Below are positions 22,665 through 32,299 of a stretch of DNA of 64,000 nt, one piece after another. The stretch lies in assembly GCA_949825065.1 (NCBI GenBank), contig OX463849.1, positions 34,429,199-34,493,198 of the forward strand, written 5' to 3'. This DNA comes from Odontocerum albicorne. Lineage: Eukaryota; Arthropoda; Insecta; Trichoptera; Odontoceridae. The notes beneath the pieces were generated by a model. The model searched no databases and had not been told where the DNA came from. It was given only the letters and a program-made list of their open reading frames with translations. Positions within the stretch are counted from its first letter, which is position 1, and every line of letters starts with the position of its first letter. The translations under genes were made by a program, and so were the position numbers.

Positions 22665-23080
22665 CATAACGATTGTTGATAACACAAAAAAGTGTTAATA
22701 AAAAATGAATGTATTGATTTGTGCACAATAGTCCGAGCATCGATATAATTGGAGATAATGTCATGAAGTTGTAAAGTGATGATGCAGTGTTAGCTGTAGC
22801 GGGATTTGGTCATTCGTTATTATTTGAGTACATTTTACAATTTTCCTCGTCATTTTGACACAAAGAAAAGATGAAACCGGTAGATCAAGTTTATTAAATG
22901 TGATTACATCTCAAGACTCAATTGATGCCAACATCACGCCGATTTTGGGCAATAAAACGATATATCGTTTGCCAGAGGTTATCAACATGGATCAACATTA
23001 TTTTTTTATTAAACTGTGAGAACTTACGATAAAAAAAACTTACGTGCCGAATAATATTTTAATGAAATTGTACAAATATA
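22665..23080. other. no gene recognised
   Basis: The minus strand near 22970-22905 reads NNLWQTIYRFIAQNRRDVG before a stop, which may be a transposon C-terminus, but I cannot place it. Confidence 0.3.
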
Positions 23081-23154
23081 GGGTGAATTTTATGTTCCAG
23101 GCCGATTTTGTTGGCCGTTCCATGTAAAATCGGCCTGGAACATAAAAATCATCC
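23081..23154. repeat. long hairpin, perfect 22-bp core stem
   Basis: TTTTATGTTCCAGGCCGATT at 23088 continues to a 22-bp arm (23088-23109) that is exactly inverted at 23126-23147, with a 16-nt loop. The arms extend to 29 bp (23081-23109 and 23126-23154) with two mismatches. It lies outside any element I recognise. Confidence 0.85.
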
Positions 23155-23408
23155 GTCATAAACACGAGTATTTGTTGAAAGTTATTAAATCTCACGAATG
23201 ACTGCAGTAAAGGCTTTTTTTATTGTTTATGTTCATTAATATTATATATGAATTCCCCGAGTGTAAGTCAGTTGAAAAGAAGAATTATTTATTTATAAAA
23301 TAATACATACTAAAGCTTCTTTTACATATGTTAATGCAGTAACAATATTGAAAAACAAAGAATCTTTCAAAAAAAAGTTATACTTTAGAAAACATATATC
23401 TAGAATAC

Positions 23409-23660
23409 AGACGAACTCCATGGCCTAGTTGGTAAGACGTATGTTTTCCAACCTGGAGGTTGCGGGTTCAAATACAGACGAACTCCATGGCCAAGTTGGT
23501 AAGACGTATGTTTTCCAGCCTGGAGGTTGCGGGTTCAAATTCCGCTGGAACTCAGATTTTTTTTTAAAAGGATCCCAGTTTGATTTTCACTCAAGGCCTC
23601 TTTAACGTCTTTCTGGTTGGTGGGAAGAGAATAGATTCACAATTAAATGAACAAAAATGA
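23409..23660 (+). mobile_element. SINE-A with tandemly duplicated tRNA head
   Basis: The head (ATGGCCTAGTTGGTAAG A-box, GGTTGCGGGTTCAAAT B-box) occurs twice in a row, at about 23409-23470 and 23471-23545. The copies differ at about two positions. After them come the usual GGAACTCAG, oligo-T, CTCAAGGCCTCTTTAACG and TTGGTGGGAAGAGA tail. A dimeric head may be an intermediate form or a local duplication. Confidence 0.75.
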
Positions 23661-23664
23661 AAAA

Positions 23665-24440
23665 CAATATTCTCCGAAAATCTTATGTACTCAAGTCGAG
23701 AACTGCAAAAAACATGTTAATAACTTTATTTTTTCAGAAAAAAAATAAGTTAATATTTGTCAAACTTCTGTATAAAAAATATATGTAAAAACTACTCAGG
23801 TTTCATATCCACTAACAATAAAAGTAATGCGTTATTAATTGAGAAAAATATTATTTTCCACGAGTTTTTTGCTCTTTCTTAAACATGTTATTATTTTTCA
23901 TTAAAAAAAGACTCTACTCAAAGTACTTATACCATTTTAATTATTTAATTTAGTAATATTTAAGACTCGTATATTCAAATTTATTCATAAAACAGCGGGA
24001 CGTATTTTACGATTTGAAAAAAATCGCAATTTTTTTGTACTTCTTCGTATTAATTTCCTGGTGATTTACTTGGATATTTATTGGTTTCGTCATTTTAAAT
24101 TGATTTTAGATGTGCACATCTTAAACAAAAAAAAACATAAAACATATATCTAGAATACGTTTAGAATTTTGAATAAAAACACTTATAATTAATATGTTGT
24201 TTTTTTTACTCCTCGTTAAAAAGACTTGGACCCATGAACCACGATGATTGGATTTAGCTAAAGAGATCATTTTTATTTGAATCGACTATTTTCATACCAT
24301 TTAATGTCCTTCCAGTAGACTGGAATAAACAGTAGGTAGAATCGCTATAATTTACTTTATACAATTCACACATTTAATATACCGTGTCTCTCTAACTGTA
24401 TTTTTGACCGTAAGTAATATAATGCAAATCATAATTATGT
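23665..24440. other. no gene recognised
   Basis: AT-rich with scattered homopolymers. Confidence 0.35.
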
Positions 24441-24444
24441 GGGT

Positions 24445-24545
24445 CTACAGTACAACCTGGTGAAGTTATTGACATGTGACAATCTCTTCAAACCAACCAG
24501 AAACGTGTCAAAGTGTCCTGAAGTGAAAACCACACTGGACCCCTT
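24445..24545 (-). mobile_element. SINE-A 3' half
   Basis: Minus strand: CAGTGTGGTTTTCACTTCAG, TTCTGGTTGGTTTGAAGAGA and the CACCAGGTTGTACTGTAGAC end. It is 5'-truncated. Confidence 0.65.
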
Positions 24546-24589
24546 TCAAAGTAAATTGGACTCAAAGGGAAATTTAACCCGTAATCGCC

Positions 24590-24930
24590 AGACTGAAAGT
24601 CAATTTAGTTCAATCCCACAACCGTCCACACTGCTTTGGGGGAGAAAATAGGTCATCGAGCGCGATCTACACTAGAAGATCGATTTAAAATTATTTTCTT
24701 AAGAGTTTGACGTTATGTAGGGGCGAAGAAGAAATTGCCCAAAGGAACTCCTCCGGCGGCGATACACCTGAGTGTAAATAATAGTAGCGACAACAGACTT
24801 AAAGTTTGACGTTACGGAAGAAGGAAAATGACCCGCTGCTCAATAAATATACATACAAAACAGCTTAAGGGCTGGAGTTCAAACAACCTAGCATGTAGCC
24901 CGTACTTTCATAGAAAATTTCGAATGAAGC
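24590..24930 (+). repeat. dispersed repeat D, copy 1
   Basis: It shares ordered blocks with 35220-35455: TTTAGTTCAATCCCACAACC, GCGATCTACACTAGAAGATCG, GGAGTTCAAACAACCTAGCA and TTCATAGAAAATTT. In both places it lies beside a SINE-A copy, so it may be part of a longer composite element. Confidence 0.6.
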
Positions 24931-25036
24931 AAAATTATCCATTGACGTCACTTGATCGGAGTAGCAAAATTATCCATTGACGTCACTTGAACGGAGTAGC
25001 AAAATTATCCATTGACGTCACTTGATCGGAGTAGCC
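24929..25036. repeat. 35-bp minisatellite, 3 copies, each with a CRE octamer
   Basis: Units at 24929, 24964 and 24999 start GCAAAATTATCCATTGACGT. Each contains the palindrome TGACGTCA, the consensus CREB/ATF site, so three CREs lie 35 bp apart. Whether any factor binds is unknown. Confidence 0.9.
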
Positions 25037-25138
25037 AATCGATCCGAAGATGAATCGATGTTAGACTGAGTGGCGATCCCTTCGGAAATTATTGACTAGA
25101 TTATCATCGCGTATATAATATGGAATATTTTGGGTATA

Positions 25139-26017
25139 CAGGTAGCCCTCGACTTTTGCACACTCTACTTACGCAAAATTCGCTATTTCGTACGTTTAAA
25201 AAAATTGAATTTTTTAAAGATTTTTGTCGATTATGCAAAAATTGTTCGTTTCCATGCAGTCGCTCCCACATTTTTGGAAGAGCTATAATATATGGAACGC
25301 AATAAACAACACTGGAGACTCGTGAGCTGAAATAAAAGAGCCAACAATGAAAGTTTGCTGGAAACAATTCTGCCCACAAATGATGAGTGATTTTATAAAT
25401 TCTGAAGAAACTCCGGAAACTATCAAAGATGAAATAGTTAGCCTAATGAATTAACTAAACTTGGACGTCAACAATGAAGATTTTAATGAGTTGATTGAAT
25501 CTCACTCAATACCTCTGTCAAATGAATATTTAATTGAGCAACAAGAGTTAAATGAAATACACAATAAAAGTGAGGAAGAAGAAGCTGATAAAATCATCAA
25601 GACTGACAATCGAAAATCTGAATGAAGCCTTCATGCATCTTGACAAATTTGTGACTATCATGGAAGAATGTGATCTCAATGGAGAACGTATATCTCAAGT
25701 ACGTAGGGGGATTGAGAAAGACACAGCATGTTACAGAACTCTTTATCAAGAAAAGAAAAAAAAGGGTGGTATTCAACTAACTCTTGACAATTTTATAAAG
25801 AAAATACCTGAAAGCACTTAAACACGCCTCGTTAACTTAATTATGTATACATAAATATTTTTAATATAATATTATTGATAAATAAATATTATTATTGATA
25901 AACAAATATTCTAAAATATAATTTTTGATGTTTTTTTTACATCCCTCTACTTTCGAACATTCAACTTTCGCACACATTTTTAGGAACCAATTATGTGCGA
26001 AAGTCGAGGGCCGCCTG
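25139..26017 (+). mobile_element. Tigger/pogo-type element, TA-flanked, internally deleted
   Basis: An 879-bp element with left end CAGGTAGCCCTCGACTTTTG and right end, read inwards, CAGGCGGCCCTCGACTTTCG. It is flanked by TA at 25137-25138 and 26018-26019. Terminal CAGG plus TA duplication is typical of the pogo/Tigger group. Only the 3' part of the transposase remains, so it is non-autonomous. Confidence 0.8.
25330..25821 (+). pseudogene. Tigger-type transposase C-terminal region
   Basis: The + strand reads EIKEPTMKVCWKQFCPQMMS, then EIVSLMN-stop-LNLDVNNEDFNELIESH, YLIEQQELNEIHNKSEEEEA. A frameshift near 25600 leads into an intact 89-codon frame with DLNGERISQVRRGIEKDTAC, YRTLYQEKKKK and the final QLTLDNFIKK. 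This is the acidic linker and C-terminal 'SLDxFxKK' tail seen in Tigger-type transposases. The HTH and DDE catalytic core are deleted. Confidence 0.7.
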
Positions 26018-26069
26018 TAATTACTCAATACCTCCTGGATATATGTACACAGAAAGCTCACGGTTGTCC

Positions 26070-26340
26070 GCAACTAAACCCAAATCAATCTAAGAGGTTA
26101 TATTGAGTGCAACTAAACCCGAATCAATCTAAGAGGTAATCTAAGAGGTACATTGAGTGCAACTAAACCCGAATCAATCTAAGAGGTAATCTAAGAGGTA
26201 CATTGAGTGCAACTAAACCCGAATCAATCTAAGAGGTAATCTAAGAGGTACATTGAGTGCAACTAAACCCGAATCAATCTAAGAGGTAATTTAAGAGGTA
26301 CATTGAGTGCAACTAAACACGAATCAAACTAAGAGGTAAA
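26070..26340. repeat. 50-bp minisatellite, about 5 copies
   Basis: Units begin with AACTAAACCCGAATCAATCT at 26072 (39-bp short form), 26111, 26161, 26211, 26261 and 26311. Each full unit contains its own internal duplication TCTAAGAGGTAA, so the array is a repeat of a repeat. It begins about 50 bp beyond the right end of the Tigger-type element. Confidence 0.9.
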
Positions 26341-26449
26341 TTTATATACAATATAAATCCATGAAAAATTGAATTTCTCTGAGTGGCTTTAACGCATAGA
26401 GAACATTTGCTTAATGAGGATTGCTTATTAGTCATGGCTGTTGTTAGTA

Positions 26450-27365
26450 TTTTTCCAAAAGATAGAATCCAATTTCTTGGAGCCTTGCTTGATGGTAAGC
26501 TCTCCTTCGATTGACATATATATTGTACGGTTTTTTCGGGTGTCTATAGTCTTAGACAGTTCAAATCTGCACATCGATGTTTTCGAACAAAATAATTAAA
26601 AACTTTTATTGATTCATTTGTTGTGTCGCGTCTGGATTATAGTAATTCTATTTATTCTGGTTCATCTGATTCACAAATTTCTATACTCCAGTCTGTTTTC
26701 ATGCAGCTGTAAGAATTGTATATAACATGTTAGTCCTACATATTGTCATATATGATAGCTTCCAAAAAGCCTACATGGGCTCAAGTGTAGTGAACGGATT
26801 GATGTTAAACTTTGTTTATTTGTATTCAGGCCCCTTAATAGGTGTTCTTCATTGTATCTATCGAATCTAGCTCTGAAATATGTTTATTTTTTTTAAATAT
26901 TTTTTTTAACCTGGCGAGTTTATTGCCATGTGGCAATCTCTTCCAACCCACCAGAAAGATGTTTTTATAGGCCCTAAGTGTTAACCAGACTAGAATAATA
27001 TTTTAAAAAATCTGGGTTCCAGCGGGGATCGAACCCGCAATGTTATTATTATGTTCCTTCTGAGAGAAGTATAACTTTGAGGTCAACTTTGTCTTCGTCT
27101 AATAAATTGATTATTCCAAATCGATCAAGAAAGAGATTTTGCCGTTGCTTGTCCTGCAGCGTGGAATGGTTTGCCTCTTAGTATTAGAGAGTTTGCCATC
27201 TGGCAACAAATCCACCAGCTTATTTTACATTGAAGTATTAAATTCATAATTAAATTATAAATAGTGATATGGGTGGCTTGCGCCTTAACGAAATACTTGA
27301 AAACAACCCTTTTTGGGACTTCTTGCCAAAATGTATGATTGTAAATAAACGCTACACCTAAAGAC
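26450..27365 (+). pseudogene. LINE-B copy with two nested insertions
   Basis: + strand RT region: RIQFLGALLDGKLSFD, then SFVVSRLDYSNSIYSG and ERIDVKLCLFVF. It is interrupted at about 26885-27040 by a minus-strand SINE-A, and resumes with RSITLRSTLSSSNKLIIPNRSR and CPAAWNGLPLSIRE. It is interrupted again at about 27189-27268 by a tail-like scrap (TTGCCATCTGGCAACAAATC), then finishes with LKTTLFGTSCQN and the usual 3' end. It is the longest LINE-B copy. Several stops. Confidence 0.7.
26893..27039 (-). mobile_element. SINE-A inserted in LINE-B
   Basis: Minus strand: starts at the B-box (TTGCGGGTTCGATCCCCGCT), middle TTAACACTTAGGGCC, tail GTTGGAAGAGATTGCCACAT. It is truncated close to where the 17883-18048 copy is. 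Confidence 0.75.
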
Positions 27366-27469
27366 GAATGTTTTACTATTAGAAGATCGGAAGATCTACA
27401 AAGGTTTTTTTTTCGTTGTTAGACTTTGGTAAGTTTGCAACGATTTCCTAACCGAATATATTTTTCTGA

Positions 27470-27670
27470 ACATACCTATCCAGATGCAGGTAAGAATTTA
27501 ATCTAATGGCCGTTTACGCTACTTTCCAATCTTTTTACTCAAATTATAAACGTTTATTTTGTAATATGTTTAATTTTTCAATGATAGTGGGTTCAAATCC
27601 CGAGTAAGAGCTCTCGTGGGGAGAGTTCGCTCTCTAAATAGCGATCTATAAATGGTCCGTTTATTATATT
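27470..27670 (+). mobile_element. SINE-B, best copy
   Basis: + strand: A-box-like AATTTAATCTAATGGCCG, an AT spacer, B-box-like AGTGGGTTCAAATCCCGAGT (about 27586), and the family tail CTCTCTAAATAGCGATC followed by A-rich sequence. The spacing between boxes is longer than in a tRNA, as in the other three copies. Confidence 0.5.
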
Positions 27671-27750
27671 TAAAAAAAGACGTAATGTACTCGTATAATA
27701 TTCCCAAATAAAAAATCAAGTAATCTCAGGCTGTATTGTATTGTATTATA

Positions 27751-27892
27751 CTTCCGTTGTATACAGTACAACCTGACGGACTTATTGCCATGGTGCAATA
27801 TCTTCCAACCAACCAGAAATATGTTAAGAGGGAACTCGCAACCTCCAGGTTTAGGGACAAGCGTCTTACGAACTAGGCCACGGAACAAGTCA
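27751..27892 (-). mobile_element. SINE-A with internal deletion
   Basis: Minus strand: head CCGTGGCCTAGTTCGTAAGA, B-box region GGAGGTTGCGAGTTCC joined directly to TCTTAACATATTTCTGGTTG, and the TTGTACTGTATACAACGGAA end. The middle segment is missing. Confidence 0.7.
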
Positions 27893-27899
27893 GGTTCAA

Positions 27900-28500
27900 T
27901 GACCGTTTAAAGAGTAACCCGGAACAACAGTAAGATGTAAATGATGTGGGTAACAAAAGGTTAGGAAACCTTTTATATAGTAATATATATATAATTTTGG
28001 ATAATGCTTTACAGATGTTTAACTGTTAACGTGTTGAACAAAACATATATTTTCACCTAATTGCCCGTAAATTTGCAGATGGCGCTTACCTAGTGGTAAA
28101 ACAACTCTTAAAGAGTTGTGAAAACCAGTTGGCATCAACGTTGTCGTAAGATGAAACCAATACTTTCAAACAAACATAAATGCAGGTCAATTTATTACGC
28201 AATACTTGTTTCTTGACTGTACAGTTAACACACTTGTTCTGTGCAGAAAGGGGTTGGTTCATTATCCACGAAATCTATTTTTATTAATTTATCAAACCTT
28301 CCGACGACCTCAGTGGTCCAGTTTAGCGCTCTATATACTCTAATTAATAATTTCTACACGGAGTGTCGGTCCGATTTCAGGATACCTTACTCCTTCATCG
28401 GATATTGTGAAACGGACTTGGGTTGTTTTATTTGGATATTTGGCTGGTGATGTACAAATTTATAGAGATGAAAGGATAGGATTTGGTACATATATTAATG
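27900..28500. other. no gene recognised
   Basis: No structure I could identify. A weak SINE-like stretch with a GCGCTTACCTAGTGGTAAAA A-box-like sequence is present at about 28082. Confidence 0.35.
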
Positions 28501-28504
28501 TTAT

Positions 28505-28650
28505 GAAGTGCCACTTATACGCACTGAAGTGCCACTTATATGCATTGAAGTGTCACTTATGTGCACTGAAGTTCCACTTATGTGCACTGAAGTGTCACTT
28601 ATGTGCACTGAAGTGCCACTTATATACACTGAAGTGCCACTTGTTTTTAA
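28505..28650. repeat. 21-bp minisatellite, about 7 copies
   Basis: Units GAAGTGCCACTTATGTGCACT (variants) start at 28505, 28526, 28547, 28568, 28589, 28610 and 28631. Two + frames stay open through it only because 21 is a multiple of three. Confidence 0.9.
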
Positions 28651-28654
28651 GTAT

Positions 28655-29488
28655 TGGACACTCTTCGTGCCACTGACGAATCCCTTTAAGAAATTTAATA
28701 TATATTTGATTAGTATTATAATATATTACTTCATTATAATTCAAATTACTTAGTAATATAAATTGGATGCCTTGTTCAAAATTAAAGCGAGATTTTGCGC
28801 AGCAATTTTTTTGGATAATCCCCCACAAAAACTAATGATTATTTCGTTTAAGAAAATGAGTGGCGCAGCGAGATTTTTTTATGTTCCCCCAAAACTAATG
28901 ATTTTGTGTTAGAAAACGAGCCGTTTCGTTTAAGAAATTGTGTATGTAATTTGTTATTATACTGAAGAATTTCATTATTTTATGTCGTGTTATGCCGTGC
29001 CACAAAAAAACCTTCCGCGTGCCATAGGTTGCCGACAGCTGGTATAGTTGGCAAGACTCATGGTTTCCACCCGGGGGTTTCTGATCCTAATCCAGATAGT
29101 GCCAAAAATAAAATTAAAATAAATAAGACCCGATCTGGCAAAAGGGTTCGTCTGGTAACAACACCAGTGCGACTGTTGTCTCTTCACTCGTGGTAGTGTT
29201 ACCAACACGTGCAATGGCAAACCGCGAGTTCCATGCCTACTCCAATGACTCTAAACCCGAAGACTTGATTTCTGGGGTCGAAGACAGTATTATCTTCTTG
29301 GCACGCTCTTCTATCATTCCGAATCACCAATTCAGATACGACAGGAAAAAAATAATTTAACACTTTGATGCTAATGCATTTAGCAGATTTACTGCTTTTA
29401 AGCAATGTCTTCCACCCGGCCAATGTTTGTTTCATAATTATTATCGATACACATGATCGTAACTGTAATTTAGAATATTAGAGTTACA
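28655..29488. other. no gene recognised, possible SINE scrap
   Basis: Near 29030-29090 'gccgacagctggtatagttggcaagactcatggtttccacc' resembles a degraded SINE head (A-box-like part only). Nothing else was identified. Confidence 0.3.
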
Positions 29489-29489
29489 T

Positions 29490-29880
29490 TTATGGTACAT
29501 ACATACGTATCATCTCGCCGTCTTTCTTGCAGGGTAGTCAGAGAAAATACATCTGCATACTTTTTTATTTAAGTACACAACTTTCATTTCCTCCACATTC
29601 ATACACCTTGTCATACACAGTCTTCTATTATTAATACTTCTTCAAATGTCTGTTCCACTTGATCCAGTCACGTTTTCCTCGGACTACCTCTTCCACGCAC
29701 ACTTTATATTTCTGAATTGTATACTTGCTTAGTCATTATTTCATCATTCATTCTTTTAACATGTCCAAACTATCTCAAAACTCCCATCTCCATATCTTAT
29801 TTTTTGCATTTTATCCATGCATTCATTATGTCTTCTTCCATACATTGGCACTACAATTTTTTTAGTGTACACACAAAAAA
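29490..29880 (-). mobile_element. LINE-C fragment
   Basis: The minus strand carries degraded LINE-C motifs: RFGHVKRMNDE, a 'ggaagaggtagtccgaggaa' basic RGSPRK box, WIKWNRHLKK, and a 3' end near ATACGTATGTATGTA. Non-coding. Confidence 0.55.
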
Positions 29881-30349
29881 AGGATTATTCTCTCTTTTAG
29901 CATTATTCTATGTATCAGTGGGTTGGTAAAAATTAAAACGAAACATTAATCTCAAGTGAAACCGGAATTACGATAATAATTTTATGGGAGTTAAGGATGA
30001 TGAATATTTTGAGGTAGATACGGTTAATAGTTTTGTTTAAATATTGTCGAATCTCATACGCACATATCTATATCCATAAAGCAAGGCAATTAAACCACGT
30101 AACTCCCTTATTGAAGGAAGTTGTGATATAATAGAATTGTACAAAATTCAACTTTAAATACTTTGAAAATTGGTAGCTAAATTTAAACTGCAATGTTACA
30201 CATTGTTCTAAAATGTCTATATCCGTTTAATCTTTGTTTTCATAATTTTGACATAAAGATATTTTCAGTAACTAGTAGTAAAAACTGCCCCAAGGTTAGT
30301 ATAATAATATTTAATTGATCCGGTTTCCATTCTTCTAAATCGACGCCAG

Positions 30350-30640
30350 ATGTTGAAGATTCTACCACGGGTAGTTGCACACCTGTTGGTCGTGGTATGA
30401 CTCAATGAATACACAATTTTACTGTAGAGGGAGACTATTTTTTATAATAAGTTAATACTAAAATAATTGAAAAATTACTATTACAGAGTTTGATAAGTAA
30501 ATCGTTTTTATAATAAGTTAATACTAAAATAATTGAAAAATTACTATTACAGAGTTTGATAAGTAAATTGTTTTTATAATAAGTTAATACTAAAATAATT
30601 GAAAAATTATTATTACAGAATTTGATAAGTAAATTGTTTG
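30350..30640 (+). repeat. dispersed repeat G copy 1, with 66-bp triplication
   Basis: GTTGAAGATTCTACCACGGG and TTGCACACCTGTTG match 31646-31790 in direct orientation. After it, a 66-bp unit starting TATAATAAGTTAATACTAAA occurs three times (from 30443, 30509 and 30575). The second copy of repeat G has this unit only once. Confidence 0.8.
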
Positions 30641-30731
30641 ATAAGCAAAACGCCTGTGTAAGATATACACGTATGGGTGAATAATGAAATATTGGAGTGA
30701 GGGATTCGGCTATTTGAGAATTTTTTTCTCA

Positions 30732-31235
30732 GATGATGGAAGAGATAAGAGAGATATCAATATATATTTTTTTAATTTTTACAATCGAAACATATGTATA
30801 TAAATTGTATTATTGTCTGTTTCGAGTATATGTGTAAAATACATATACTCGAAACAAACAGTATTTAAATCTGTTAAGATAATATTCCACAGCAGTTTAC
30901 TACCAAATTTGTTATATAAGAGTGAAACGTAGATGTAGAAAGATACTGGAAGGAGCCGAACACATACTGTAGAAATACGTGATGATGGAAGAGATAAGAG
31001 GGGTATCAATATATATTTTTTTAATTTTTACAATCGAAACATATGTACGAGTATATAAATTGTATTATTGTATGTTTCGAGTATATGTGTAAAATACATA
31101 TACTCGAAACAGACAGTATTTAAATCTGTTAAGATAATATTCCACAGCACTTTACTACCAAATTTGTTATATGAGAGTGAAACGTGGATGTAGAAAGATA
31201 CTGGAGGTAGCCGAAAACATACTGTAGAAATACGT
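30732..31235 (+). repeat. 249-bp tandem duplication inside LINE-C, each with a hairpin
   Basis: GATGATGGAAGAGATAAGAG starts copies at 30732 and 30981. Copy 1 is 249 bp. Copy 2 is 255 bp because it has an extra CGAGTA at 31048-31053. Each copy holds a perfect 16-bp inverted repeat TGTTTCGAGTATATGT with a 7-nt loop (30818-30856 and 31073-31111). The right part is LINE-C ORF2 sequence around SETWMWK. Confidence 0.85.
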
Positions 31236-31625
31236 GTACTGAGAAGAATTTAAGAGTGACAGAATATGGAATGAAGTGATTAGGGATAGATATGAACTGA
31301 TGTATTGAGTAAGATGAATAAGAGCAGTCTGAGATGGTTTGGGCATGTAGAAAGAATGAATGAAGAAAGACTAACAAAATAAATATAAAAATCAGATGTG
31401 AGTGAAATGCGTAATAGAGGAAGACCAAGGAAGGCATGTTTGCATCAAGTGAATGATATTTTGAAAGAAGGAAATGTAGAAGTCATTGAAATCGTAAAAG
31501 TTGTGTGGATGTATAAAAGGCGAACGATATATGTTGAGATAAGAAAGTCTCGCGGTGTGTCCTTTCTGCCTACCCCAACAGGGAAATGATGTGTTGGTAT
31601 GTGCGTATACTCGTATGTAATTGCT
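31236..31625 (+). pseudogene. LINE-C ORF2 C-terminus
   Basis: The + strand continues from the duplication: TEYGMK-LGID, then MNKSSLRWFGHVERMNEERL, MRNRGRPRKACLHQVNDIL and the 3' end encoding a FLPTPTGK-like C-terminus with stop near 31587. A frame from 31398 to 31589 is open. This copy defines the family name used here (RWFGHVERMNEERL box). Upstream RT catalytic domains are absent. Confidence 0.7.
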
Positions 31626-31645
31626 ACGTTTTCTGTAATTACAAA

Positions 31646-31790
31646 TTGACGGCAGACGTTGAAGATTCTACCACGGGTAGTTGCACACCTGTTGAACGTG
31701 GAATGACTCAATGAATATTGAATTGTACTGTGAATGAGGGGAACAAATTTTTACGTTACATTAATACAGAAATAATTGAAATGGTACGTT
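31646..31790 (+). repeat. dispersed repeat G, copy 2
   Basis: Same landmarks as copy 1 at 30350, with one rather than three 66-bp units. The two copies bracket the LINE-C insertion as direct repeats about 1.3 kb apart. Confidence 0.7.
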
Positions 31791-32039
31791 TGATGTGAAA
31801 TCGTTCTAGCATAAGTATTCCATGTTTAGATTTTCAACTAAACATTTTGTTCGATTATTTCTAGAAATCTTTATATTTATTCTAAGAAGAAGATTATTTG
31901 CGTCATTTTGAAAGAAAATATAGGATAAAATTAAAAACAGTATACTCAAAAATAGGCGATAACGGCCGGTTGATATTTTTTATTTTCTTTATATATGTGT
32001 ATGACAAGAAGTTTTATAAATATTTGTTACATACATAAT

Positions 32040-32145
32040 TTGCCAAACAACAACAGGTAATTTAATTTGGAGACACAATTTTTATGGATCTGGATTTGTT
32101 GCCTTTCATTTGTCGTGTCTTCAGTAAACTAGCCTTTAGCCTGTT
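32040..32145. repeat. dispersed repeat F, copy 2
   Basis: CAGGTAATTTAATTTGGAGA, then GGATCTGGATTTGTTGCC, TTGTCGTGTC and AGTAAACTAG, as at 8165. Confidence 0.65.
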
Positions 32146-32149
32146 TCTT

Positions 32150-32275
32150 ATTTTTTTATTTGTTTAACACTTTTATTGTAAATACAATCTGGTGGGCTTA
32201 TTGCAGACGGCAATCTCTTTCAACCAACCAGACTTACTGAGGACTAATGATATAAAAACACATACATATTCTGTG
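32150..32275 (-). mobile_element. CR1-like LINE-X 3' end
   Basis: Minus strand: the LINE-X 3' UTR end, with TGGTTGGTTGAAAGAGATTG, CCACCAGATTGTATTTAC and AAAAGTGTTAAACAAATAAA. It agrees with 43681-43790 and 47590-47668. A 5'-truncated tail about 125 bp long. Confidence 0.7.
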
Positions 32276-32299
32276 CGAATAATACAAAATCTCCAGACA

